DNA of 64,000 nt from Sphagnum compactum. Lineage: Eukaryota; Bryophyta; Sphagnopsida; Sphagnales. The stretch is from assembly GCA_965153455.1 (NCBI GenBank), contig OZ234502.1, positions 4,319,267-4,383,266 of the forward strand, given 5' to 3'. The notes under the pieces were generated by a model. That model was not told the DNA's origin. It did no database searches and worked only from the letters and a program-made list of their open reading frames with translations. A program made the translations under genes and the position numbers. Positions 36,549 to 46,280 of this stretch are shown piece after piece (the first letter of the stretch is position 1; every line of letters starts with the position of its first letter).

Positions 36549-38132
36549 CTACACTGGCCACTGGAGCTGGGAGTCAAGGGAGGAGAAAAATGCAGCTGCA
36601 TCATGCTGAGTGCTCTCCAAAAGCTCCTCCAGAAACAACTGTCCCAAATCCTCAACCTCCAAAGCACCATGACCACAACCACCACCACCACCAAAAGCAG
36701 GTTCATGGATTTCTTCTGCTCCCACAAACAGCCCATTGCTCGAACATTCTGTCTCCATTGCCACAAAATCCGAGGGATTGGGTGGTAGTACAAAACCAAT
36801 GTCGTTCGAGACTGCTGCTGCTGCTGTGGAATCCATCCAAGCACCAGGTCTTGCAGGAGCTTCAGCTTGGACCGTAGTGGCGGCAGCAGCTGTGGCAGCT
36901 GTTTGAGAGAAATCTTCTAATGCAGCAGCAGCAGATGTTGGAGAAGAAACAGCAGCAGCGATGGTGGTAGCTGCACTAGAATCATCAACAGCATCAGTGG
37001 GAGCTGCTGCTGTGGATGTAGCAGAAGAACCCTCAGGATCAGCAGCAGCAGCATGGTCGCCATCCTCGTCGTCCTCCTTGCGGAGGAAGTTCACGTGCGC
37101 TTTGGGTCCACGCATCTTGAGAGCAGCAGCGTCGTAAGCAAGAGCAGCTTCCTCAGCGGTGTCGAAGGTCCCCAGCCAAACCCTAGCCCCTTGGCGACTG
37201 GAGTCCCGGATCTCCGCAGCGAATTTCCCCCACGGTCGTTGCCTCACGCCTCTGTACCGCGACCTCCAGAGCCCATCCTTTGGCGCCGCTGCCGCTGCTG
37301 TGCTCGATGCCAGATGCGGCTTCTCTTCTTCTGCTGCATGAGGAGGAAGAAGACGATGAAGCTCAGCTTGTGTTGCAGCCGGCGCAGCAGCAGCAGCAGC
37401 AGCTGGTTTTCTCTGCTGCTGCATCAACCACATAGCCATAGCTTCCGGAAACGCTGCACGAGCTTTGGCTGTGCGGTACTGGGTGCGAGCTTCTGCTGCT
37501 GGTTTCGCAGCCGTTTCTGCAGCTGCCTCTCCAGCTTCTGGGTTTTGCAGTAAACCACCCATTTGTGAAGAAGCTTCAGTTGTTGGGGTTTGCATCGAAG
37601 CTTTGAGCTGCTGCTCGGTTTCCTGCTTCTTCATGACATCGCCGAACTTCTCGCGGAAACGTTCTGCGAAGCTCTCTCCAAGAGAGTGCCGCAGCTTTCT
37701 GGCGATGATCCAGGCCTTCTGCGACTTTCTCCGCGGCTCTTCAGATTCGGCGCAGAACTCATCGGGTCTGCTTCTCTTCATCCCCGAGAGCTTGCCGCTC
37801 CCCGGCACCCAGTCCGAAGCATTCTGCAGCGAGCCTCCGACTCCGCCACTGCTACCAACGACGCCGTTATCGCTCCTCAGACTTCCGGCAGGGCTCTGAA
37901 AACCATCCTCTGAGAAGTTTGTGAGTCCGATGCTCTGCTCCGCATCAACAACGGCAGCCGATACTCTCCGACCAAGAGCTTCGAAAGGATCTCTGAAACA
38001 GTTAGATCCAAATGCTGCCGCACCTTCTTTCAGTCCAACTACTGATGACACTGCTGCTGCTGCAGCAAGTATACCTGGAAGTGCAGATGATGACAATCTT
38101 CTGCTTCGTGCGCTCCTGCCACAAAAGTCCAT
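36549..38132 (-). CDS. AP2/ERF-domain transcription factor (ERF subfamily), intronless
   Basis: This is one uninterrupted frame of 527 residues from the ATG at 38132. The same frame stays open upstream but has no other ATG. The single AP2 domain at about residues 292-349 reads [20 protein letters not shown], then [20 protein letters not shown] and RGPKAHVNF. Ala in AAEIRD and Asp after it mark the ERF rather than the DREB subfamily, so GCC-box binding is expected. A conserved-looking basic block at 131-163 ([26 protein letters not shown]) precedes it. The remainder is rich in Ala, Ser and Gln. The C-terminus ([14 protein letters not shown]) is acidic and hydrophobic, like an activation segment. 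At over 500 residues it is longer than most ERFs, largely through alanine runs. It is a nuclear regulator whose targets cannot be read from sequence. Dense open frames on the opposite strand are shadows of this GC-rich gene. Confidence 0.92.
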   Translation of the reverse strand: MDFCGRSARSRRLSSSALPGILAAAAAVSSVVGLKEGAAAFGSNCFRDPFEALGRRVSAAVVDAEQSIGLTNFSEDGFQSPAGSLRSDNGVVGSSGGVGGSLQNASDWVPGSGKLSGMKRSRPDEFCAESEEPRRKSQKAWIIARKLRHSLGESFAERFREKFGDVMKKQETEQQLKASMQTPTTEASSQMGGLLQNPEAGEAAAETAAKPAAEARTQYRTAKARAAFPEAMAMWLMQQQRKPAAAAAAAPAATQAELHRLLPPHAAEEEKPHLASSTAAAAAPKDGLWRSRYRGVRQRPWGKFAAEIRDSSRQGARVWLGTFDTAEEAALAYDAAALKMRGPKAHVNFLRKEDDEDGDHAAAADPEGSSATSTAAAPTDAVDDSSAATTIAAAVSSPTSAAAALEDFSQTAATAAAATTVQAEAPARPGAWMDSTAAAAVSNDIGFVLPPNPSDFVAMETECSSNGLFVGAEEIHEPAFGGGGGCGHGALEVEDLGQLFLEELLESTQHDAAAFFSSLDSQLQWPV

Positions 38133-38249
38133 GCTCTCGATGCCCTTCTCAACCACACACACAAACCCAACACACCCAATGCAATATAAAAATTACACAA
38201 ACAACACCACACTCTCCATCTCCATCTCTCTTTCTTCTCTTCTATCTCA

Positions 38250-38560
38250 AGCACCCATCTCTCTCTCTCTCTCTCTCTCTTCAATCTCCAAGACCCATAT
38301 TTCCCATCTTCTTCATCTCCATATCTCTTCTTCTCTTCTATCTCCCAAACCCATCATCTCTCATCTTCTCCATCTCCATATCTCTTCCTTCCTCTCCAGA
38401 ACAACCCATCACCTCTCATCTTCTCCATCTCCATATCTCTTCCTTGTGTTCTAGCTCCAAACCCCCATCACCTCTCATTTTCTCCATCTCCATGTCTCTT
38501 CCTTGTGTTCTATCTCCACAACCCATCTCTCCTTTTCTTCAATCTTCAAAACCCATGTCT
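38250..38560. repeat. CT-rich minisatellite (about 57-bp units) upstream of the ERF start
   Basis: Units share ATCTCCATATCTCTTC and CCCATCACCTCTCATCTTCT, starting near 38315, 38372, 38427 and 38486. Spacings are 57, 55 and 59 bp. A (TC)n run at 38262-38281 precedes them. On the ERF-transcribed strand this is a GA-rich tract 120-430 bp upstream of the start codon, so it is probably 5' leader or proximal promoter. Confidence 0.8.
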
Positions 38561-38569
38561 CTTGTACAT

Positions 38570-40060
38570 GAGTTAAGTTAATTGATTTTTTGTGTATATT
38601 ATTATATATATAATTCTTTTTACACATAAGTTAATTGGTTTTGGGTGCCATCATTTTGATTCTTCACTTTTCTTTGGCACTTAAGCCCATGGATTTTGTG
38701 TGTCTATATCATTATTTTTAATGGTTTTGTTTTCCAAAATAAGTTCAATCAATTGAGGAATATCAATTTCAATTCAAAAATTCAATTGAGTTACGTTCAA
38801 TTCAAATTGCATTATGCAAATTTATTCAATATTCTCATTCAAATGAAACTTAATTTTTACAAAATCAACTGATTTTTTTGATCAATTCATTGTTAGTGGT
38901 CATGCCGAGAGTATTGTGTAGAGCCCAAATGGTTTTCTTTTTGAAAAAAAGTAATTTCAATTAATTTTGTGTGCCTATCTCATTTTCTTCAATGGGTTTT
39001 GTCGTTTTGGTCAACGGAAGTTCAAATGATCTTCGGATGGCATCACGGGTCATCGTAGTTTCAATGGGCTATGGTGATACATAGTAAGCTGATGTAAGAA
39101 GTTAGGGGGTATTGGGTTGAATTTATCGACTTAAGTTACCCAACGAAATACCTTTTCAAATTCAGCAATGGGTTGTCGAATAATAATTTATAAAAATTTC
39201 AACAAATAAGTAGCTTCTCTTGACTTTAAACATCCAACATAAATGAGACCACTTTTAGTAAATTTTCCTTCCTTTTGTAATTTCCTTCAATTTCATCATT
39301 TCAAACAAACACTTTTTCAAAAAATAATTATATTCTCAAAATTAATTTTAATTATTGCCAAACCTGGAAAGGTAGTTTGATAAATCTTTTAGAAGTGCAC
39401 TTCTCTCTCTCTTTCTCACACACAAATATGATAACTTATGCAAAAGAATTTGCCATAAGATGGAGTTGTAACTTGTTATGAACCTTTTGGGATGAGAGTA
39501 TATATACTTTCAAGTAAGTTATGTACTTCCTCCCCCTTTGCTTGATTGTAGAGAGAGAGACTTTATCCCGAGTCAAATGCACATGGTTTTGAAAAGTTGG
39601 TCATTGCAAAATGGGGGTGTGTGCTTTGTGCTTTCCCTTAGGGTGTGACTTTTTGTGAAGTTGATGACAATTGCATTCAAGATCTCAATTTGATATTTTA
39701 TTATCTTCCAATTACAAAAATGGAACCATTGTAGAGAAGGACAATGAGGATGATGATGAGGCAAAGAGTTCAATTATTTTTCATGTCATATATATGACAA
39801 AAATCATCCACGGGGCCCCCATCAAAGTACGGTCATGCAAAGATGGCAACAACATCATTTTGATGCTTTGGTTTTTCCTTTGGGCATGTGTTTTGTTTGC
39901 CCACTTGCGAAGCTTCCTTTCTTCAACTCGAGTTCACCCACATAGGAGTAAATTTTAGTGATTATGATTCATTGAAATTAGTTTAGATAGGATAACTTTA
40001 GGTTCCATAAATAATTCTTTTGGACAACTCTAAACAAAAAGTTATTAAGTTTCTTTTCAT
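38570..40060. other. AT-rich intergenic DNA, nothing recognised
   Basis: There is no coding signal, only short A/T-biased frames with TTCAATT-type simple sequence. Confidence 0.5.
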
Positions 40061-40062
40061 AG

Positions 40063-40395
40063 ATTTGTGTTTTGTCAGAGGTTTTTTTTTTTTTTTTCAA
40101 ACACCATAGTCACAACTGGATTTTCAATATCTTTTATAGCAATTTGCATTCCATTTGTTTTCAATTGAACCTAAATCCAATTGAATTTGAATTGAATTCA
40201 ATGAGATTGAAGTTTTTCTTTTTTACATATTTGTGTTTTTTCAGAGGTTTTTTTGTTTTAATTTTTTTAAAATTTTAATATCATAGTCACAACTGGATTT
40301 TCAATATCTTTTATACCAATTTGCATTCCATTTGTTTTCAATTGAAGCTAAATCCAATTGAAAATGAATTAAATTCAATGAGATTGAAATTCAAT
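40063..40395. repeat. Tandem duplication, two units of about 165-180 bp
   Basis: Both units carry TTTGTGTTTT-TCAGAGGTTTTTT, CATAGTCACAACTGGATTTT, CAATATCTTTTATA-CAATTT, TTGCATTCCATTTGTTTTCA and ATTCAATGAGATTGAA in the same order (first unit from about 40063, second from about 40228). There is no coding content. Confidence 0.8.
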
Positions 40396-40881
40396 GTATT
40401 TGAATTCAATTCCATATATTTGAATCAAATTTAAGGATTTGAATTGAACCCAATTGAATTTGAATTTAATTGAACAATTTGAATTTTTTTTGGACCATAT
40501 TTAGTGCATAATAAAAAGTTTTGCACCCTTCTAATGCAAAATTTAATATAAAAATGTTGTTTACTATTGTGGCGAGTGAGTGAAGATAACTCTAAGGGGT
40601 TTGTTTTTCCTCCCTCCCTTTAGACAAGTTCAAATTCACTCCCTTCATTATTATGAAAAATTCAAAGGTCAATATAATTTTAAAAGCTCTAAAATCATCC
40701 CAAGTTTTTTCACCAAGGAAATCCGTGAAAATCCAAACCTAATAAATAAATAAATAAAAAGCAACAATGAACAACTAGATGCAAAAAAAAAAGAAAAAAA
40801 AAAGAAAAAGAGAAAAGAAAGAAAACAACAACAAATTTGTTCACCAAGTAGATATACATGAAAAATCCAAAGCCAATATTC

Positions 40882-41630
40882 GAAAGAAACCCTAAAGTCA
40901 TCCCTTGGTTTTTTTTCACCAAGGATGGATATTCATGAAATTCCAAATTCAATGGATGAACAAAAAGGAGGCAAGGTATGAATGAACTAGAACCAACAAT
41001 TGGATGAAATAGAAAGAAACCCTAAAGTCATCCCTTGGTTTTTTTTCACCAAGGATGGATATTCATGAAATTCCAAATTCAATGGATGAACAAAAAGGAG
41101 GCAAGGTATGAACGAACTAGAACCAACAATTGGATGAAATAGAAAGAAACCCTAAAATCATCCCTTGGTTTTTTTTCACCAAGGATGGATATTCATGAAA
41201 TTCCAAATTCAATGGATGAACAAAAAGGAGGCAAGGTATGAACGAACTAGAACCAACAATTGGATGAAATAGAAAGAAACCCTAAAGTCATCCCTTGTTT
41301 TTAATCAACCAAGGATGGATATTCATGAAATTCCAAATTCAATGGATGAACAAAAAGGAGGCAAGGTATGAACGAACTAGAACCAACAATTGGATGAAAT
41401 AGAAAGAAACCCTAAAGTCATCCCTTGGTTTTTTTTCACCAAGGATGGATATTCATGAAATTCCAAATTCAATGGATGAACAAAAAGGAGGCAAGGTATG
41501 AACGAACTAGAACCAACAATTGGATGAAATAGAAAAAAACCCTAAAATCATCCCTTGTTTTTTTTCACCAAGGATATTCATGGAATTCCAAATTCAATGG
41601 ATGAACAAAAAGGAGGCAAGGTATGAATGG
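40882..41630. repeat. 130-bp tandem satellite array, about six nearly identical units
   Basis: Unit starts (GAAAGAAACCCTAAA) at 40882, 41012, 41142, 41272, 41402 and 41532 are exactly 130 bp apart. The last unit is shortened by a small deletion. Each unit contains a telo-box-like AAACCCTAAA, a hairpin CCTTGGT-TTTTTTTC-ACCAAGG, then GGATATTCATGAAATTCC and GGAGGCAAGGTATGAA. Units differ by only a few bases, so amplification was recent or copies are kept alike. A diverged half unit lies near 40,690-40,740. Confidence 0.95.
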
Positions 41631-41639
41631 ATGACCTTT

Positions 41640-42740
41640 TACATGTGGACTAATAAGACCACAAACTTATATACGGATGACAACGTGTTTATGTAATTCT
41701 CAACACACAGTCTTCAATTTTCCCCTTACGGAATGGGTCGTGGGGGTGTCATAAGTTGATACTTACGTCTTCTACTATGAAAGAAGAATATCTGTGCTCG
41801 ATCGCATCATTTCACCCGGACAAACTTTAAAGCGGTGAGTGAGTAGTGTTGGGCGCTCAATGGTTAAGCAACATGATTGGCCATTAAAAGTCCGTGCTGC
41901 TTGCTACCCACGGAAGAAGTGCTTTTTTTTTTTTGGGGGGTAATGGGTGGTGGTGGAGTTGCCAGGCCACCACTACCCCATCGGTGATTGGATGATTGGT
42001 GTTATACATCCAAGCCACGTTGTGTATAGCATGTACGGAACTCAAATGCGATTTTTTTTTCTTTGGGACGGGATGGTGGAGTACCCCCGGGGGCTTGAGG
42101 GGGAAGGGGGGAATCCAATCAATGTGGTTGGGGAAGAAAATGTCTTATTGCGGACAAACAAAATAGACAAGAATGTTTGTTCACATGTCGAGCAAAACCC
42201 TAATTTTTTAGCCCACAAGGCTATTATCGCCCCCAAGGCTACAACCCTCACATTAAGGGAACGCTCCGGCAAGCGAGCGTGCCTACTCCTATCCTTATGT
42301 TTAAGTTCATATACCATTCGTCTCATGTGTTACGTTATGTTATGATGGGTAGTAAAGCCCACAAGTCGGAGAATATTCTCAAAATGTAGGCCCCCATATT
42401 TTGAGAACGCCCCCACCGAAGGGTTTTTTTACCCTACTCGATCGGCGTAGGAAGATGCAATGTGCCAAGAACTCCGAATGTTGTAAGAGCGACCTGAATT
42501 TTTTTGAACGGGCCATGAATTTATGGTTCACTTAGGTCAGCTCCCACATCGATGGGAAAAATATAAAGAAATTTTAAAAAATTTAATTTGTTGTTTAGAT
42601 TTGGGAATTATTATATTTCTCATGACGGACAAAGTGGCAATGTATATTGATTTCCAACAAGTGCCTCGAAAGGTCTTAAAGAAGGCGACATAACTCAAGG
42701 TCCTCGTGCCTTGTAAGTTAGGGTTTCAAGTTTCAACATT
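41640..42740. other. Gene-free stretch with slightly higher GC and a hairpin
   Basis: Open frames on both strands at about 41,947-42,345 (132 and 94 codons) have no recognisable domain. A hairpin lies at 42376-42407. TCCCACATCG at 42542-42551 matches the plant snRNA upstream element core but no snRNA follows. The stretch may be part of an unclassified repeat. Confidence 0.4.
42376..42407. other. Perfect 10-bp hairpin
   Basis: TTCTCAAAAT at 42376-42385 is the exact reverse complement of ATTTTGAGAA at 42398-42407, around a 12-base loop, GTAGGCCCCCAT. It has no U tract typical of a Pol III terminator directly after it, though a T run follows at about 42,424. Confidence 0.7.
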
Positions 42741-42819
42741 TCATCCTCACTAGTGTGTGGCCCGTGCCATTGGCTCAGGTGTAAACTTTCTTACTCAATT
42801 AATTTCTTATATCAAAAAT

Positions 42820-43510
42820 CAGTTTTTTTTGGGTAATTTAATTGAATTTTCAATGACAAAATTATTCAAAAATTCAATACCTCTTACACCTTAGGTCTAA
42901 AAACTAAAAAATATCTTCATAAAAATTCCTACTCATTGAGGGCTTTACAATGAGACAAAGAATGTGCCCCAATTTCCCTCAAATAATTAATAATTCTTAC
43001 ACCATAGGTTTAAAGATTACAAAACCAATTTAAGTGCATCCCTACCTACTCATTGAGGCTTTTCCGATGATATCAAGTGCATGATAGGGGTGTTGTGGGT
43101 TGAGAAATCTCAATATGACAAACAAACAAAACAAACAACCTTCCTTAATTTAATAGATAATTTAGTGTAACATATGTTGTTGGTCCAACTATGAAAAAGA
43201 TTATGTAATTGCACGAAGTGTGAATCACACCCTAATGATAAATCCAAATCATGAATTTTTTTTCAAAAATTCAATTTAATTTACAATGAAAACATTGATT
43301 AAAAATTCTTGATGCACCCTTACTCATCAAGGGCTTTCTAATGGTACCAAGATCCCGATGGGTGTCGATGTTATTGCACCCTTATTCATTGTGGGCTTTT
43401 TAACGGTATTAAGAGCATAAGAGCATGATGGGTGTGTTATGGTTTGAAACATCTCAACTTGACTAACAAAAGAAACAAACAACCTTCCTTGATAAAACAA
43501 GGCTTGGAAC
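42820..43510. repeat. Dispersed repeat family, two or three tandem copies
   Basis: Copies share the order AAAATTATTCAAAAATTCAA, then CTTACACC-TAGGTYTAAA, TACTCATTGAGGGCTTT, a CCAAGAGCATGATGGGTGT-like block, GAAAYATCTCAA-TTGAC and ACAAACAACCTTCCTT. One copy spans about 42,980-43,150 and another about 43,255-43,495, with a 5' piece at 42,830-42,970. A further copy lies at 62,320-62,520. No coding capacity was seen. It may be a non-autonomous transposon or LTR remnant. Confidence 0.65.
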
Positions 43511-45274
43511 ATACCCTAATAATACCTTGGTCAATTCGACACTAATTATATTATTTTTAAAAATGTTGAAATTTTCAAAAACGATTTCTTCCAAATCAAA
43601 AAACATTGTGAAGGATAATAATAGTGAATATTTAAGAATATTTCATTCTCTTTGTTATGGCAACCTCCATGAACTTGGCATCTAAATGTGACGACATTTG
43701 ACTGTTTTTCTTCAAAATTCAAGGACTTTTGAAAAAACAAATAAAAATTCCCAACAGAGACCTTTGTACAATTCGCATGTGACATCTTCTTTTTTTTTTT
43801 TTTTTTGGGGTCACTACGGTTATTGTGAAAATAATTTATTAAAAAAAAAAAAACCACTGACTCTGAGTGTTTTGGATAGCTTGCAAGAAGGCATTTGAAA
43901 TGTCAACAAGGGCAAAATAAAAATTCGGGATGAGCTTAAAGTCCGTATCTAGTTTCTTCCACACCACTCACTCGGTCGGCCGGTGTGACACAATTTCAAA
44001 TGGAATTCAAACAGATGCAGTGTTAATTGCGGGTTTACTTTACTTTTGGGTGGATTGTGTCGGACGGCCATTAAAAGACAAATAAATAAATATGATGGAT
44101 GCAACATAAAATAAGTGATACGTAACAAAAAAAAAAAAAAAAAAGGGGCCCCACTTCTAGGGGGGGCGGCTTTATGGTACCTAAAAAGAATGGCTAGAAA
44201 TTGTTTTTAATTTTTTTTTTTCCTCGAACTAAAAACATGAAGAAACCTTATGTTTGGTACCTTGGCTAGAATTTTTTATTTTATTTTTTTCCTCAAACTA
44301 AAAACACAAAGAAACCTTATGGTTGGTACTTTGGTATGGATGAACATTTATAAAATGTAATATTACTCCTTGAAAATGGAAGATGCTTGCTTCCCTTGAA
44401 CCGGAGTGAATCTTACGTTTCTTTTTAAGGTAGTCTCAAAAATATGCTTAGAAATTTCTAAATTGAGAAGTGGGCCAAGAGAGTCTAGTGGGGTTATGTT
44501 AACTCGCATTATAGTGGGGTTATGTTTGCTTTAAGGCAAAAATAACAACCGACCCATCCACCAACCGACCAACAATTAGCACCATGCACCCAACAAGATG
44601 TCCTTTGATTATTCGTTCACCCCCAAAGCCCCTCTCCATACATGAAGGTTTCTATGGTTATACTCCTTGCATGCACAAGGGCGATTGAGTTCATAGATGC
44701 TTTGTACCAGCCCTTTTTTTTTTGGGCTGGCTATATATATATAGCCAAAATTCTATATTAAAGATTGAAAGTGCTAAAATCATGTTCTTCTGGAAGTTTT
44801 CAATTGCCAGAATTCAAAAAAATTGAAGAAAAACCATTGCCAGATTTCGTTACATGTGTTTTTCAAGTAGGTAGCCGAAAACTAGAGGAGGATATTTTTA
44901 AAATTTTACTTCTAATGTTTAACTTGTAACCAAATTTGGCTAAATCTTCTTCCGGTGGATCATGTTTGCTGCAACTGTGGATGAATCATCCAATAGCACA
45001 TTAAAAAAATGGCAGTGAGAAAATGACCTAGTGGATGACACCAAATGCAGAATAGATGATAAAATGCACAATTTGGATGAAGAATGTGTGTGCATTGTTT
45101 GTCCCGCGGACGTTGCCTTGCCTTCTCCCTCGAAGGAGAAAGTGGATTGCGTAGGCGGGAAAAGAGAGAGAGAGAGAGAAAACAAACGAGAACGGGAGCT
45201 TGATCGTGATCGAGAGAGAGAGAGGGGAAATCCCATTGCAGAAGAGCACCGTAGTAGATTTGAGGTCAGGAATT
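43511..45274. other. AT-rich intergenic DNA with a short duplication
   Basis: Two units of about 75 bp (about 44,176-44,255 and 44,262-44,335) share GGCTAGAA-TTTTTTTCCTC, AACTAAAAACA and AAGAAACCTTATG-TTGGTAC. Poly-A of 18 lies at about 44,129. A GA-rich tract at 45,162-45,222 is probably the MAGO NASHI promoter or 5' leader. No gene was recognised. Confidence 0.5.
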
Positions 45275-45516
45275 ATGGCAATGGCGGAAGAGGTTGGGGA
45301 GTTTTACGTGCGGTACTATGTAGGGCACAAGGGGAAATTCGGGCACGAGTTTCTGGAGTTCGAGTTCAGGCCGGATGGGAAGCTCAGGTACGCCAACAAC
45401 TCCAACTACAAGAACGACACTATGATCAGGAAGGAGGTTTTCCTCACCCAGGCCGCTCTTCGCGAGTGTCGTCGCATTATTTCTGATAGCGAGGTCAGTT
45501 TTGCCTTACGTTTTGT

Positions 45517-45577
<61 letters not shown>

Positions 45578-46280
45578 GCTCTTATTCTTTTCCTCCTCCC
45601 TCTTCTTTTCTTGCTTTTTGTTTCACTTGTGTTCTCTTGCTTGTGGCTGCTGCTGAAGGCGAAGGGTTTTAGGGCCTTAGGGTTTAGGGTTAGGGTTTGA
45701 GGATAATAACTGGGAGTAGACACTACTACTGTGTTTTGCTGTTACGTGATTTTTATTTTTTTCTTTTTGGTTTCCTTTTTTTGGGCGAGGTCTCTACCTA
45801 TCTATTGTTGTGTAGATATTGAAGGAAGATGACAACAACTGGCCTGAGCCAGACAGAGTTGGACGGCAGGAGCTGGAGATAGTCATGGGCAATGATCACA
45901 TCTCTTTCACCACCTCCAAAATTGGTTCCTTACTTGATGTTCAGAGCAGTAAAGATCCTGAAGGCCTTCGCATCTTCTATTACCTTGTTCAGGTAGCTGT
46001 CTTCTTCCTTTTTTCTTCCCTGCCTTGTTTTCACAGCTTTCTTTCTTCATCCTGTGTGTGTAGCTGATGTATTGTTGATGTTTTGTTGATGTTTTGCATC
46101 AACAATAATAGCAACTGCAATTGTTGTGCAATCATGAAGCTCCGACACCACTCATGGGAACATGTATTGGTTAGGTTTTCTTGGGATGCAGCACTAATGA
46201 TTTGTTTTTCCACCTTGCAGGATCTGAAATGCTTTGTGTTTTCCCTCATAGGTCTGCACTTCAAAATCAAACCCATCTAG
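45275..46280 (+). CDS. MAGO: MAGO NASHI homologue, exon junction complex core subunit, three exons
   Basis: Exons are 45275-45493, 45816-45992 and 46221-46280, all GT-AG and phase 0, encoding 151 residues. This is the usual full length. The protein follows the strongly conserved family sequence end to end: [90 protein letters not shown] and the terminal HFKIKPI. Mago pairs with Y14 and locks eIF4A-III onto spliced mRNA in the nucleus, influencing mRNA export, localisation and nonsense-mediated decay. Start choice: the in-frame extension upstream has no ATG. A second ATG two codons on (45281) would give the more usual MAEE start. Intron 1 holds a (TC)n tract and telomere-like repeats. A CT/GA-rich leader precedes the gene. 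Confidence 0.98.
45524..45573 (+). repeat. (CT)n microsatellite in MAGO intron 1
   Basis: About 25 uninterrupted CT units lie 30 bp after the 5' splice site. Confidence 0.9.
45678..45699 (+). repeat. Interstitial telomere-like motif in MAGO intron 1
   Basis: TTAGGGTTTAGGGTTAGGGTTT gives three units. Telo-box motifs (AAACCCTA on the other strand) are common near the 5' end of plant genes for translation and RNA-processing proteins. Confidence 0.8.

Noticed and set aside
37053-38581. Several long + strand frames (up to 189 codons) opposite the ERF gene and its leader
   Set aside because: These are antisense shadows of a GC-rich, Ala/Ser-rich coding region and of CT repeats, with no family match.
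40882-41630. CRISPR-like regular array
   Set aside because: Units are 130 bp of continuous near-identical sequence with no unique spacers, in a eukaryotic genome. It is a tandem satellite.
42460-42500. 5S rRNA-like AGAACTCCGAATGTTG
   Set aside because: It resembles the 5S AGAACTCCGAAGTTAAG box only over about 12 bases. The rest of a 5S gene is absent.
42542-42551. TCCCACATCG, core of the plant snRNA upstream element
   Set aside because: A TATA-like ATATAAA follows at too short a distance, and the sequence after it matches no U-snRNA start.
45031-45486. 151-codon + frame overlapping MAGO exon 1
   Set aside because: It is in a different frame from MAGO and made largely of GA-repeat-encoded Arg/Glu, a shadow of the real exon.
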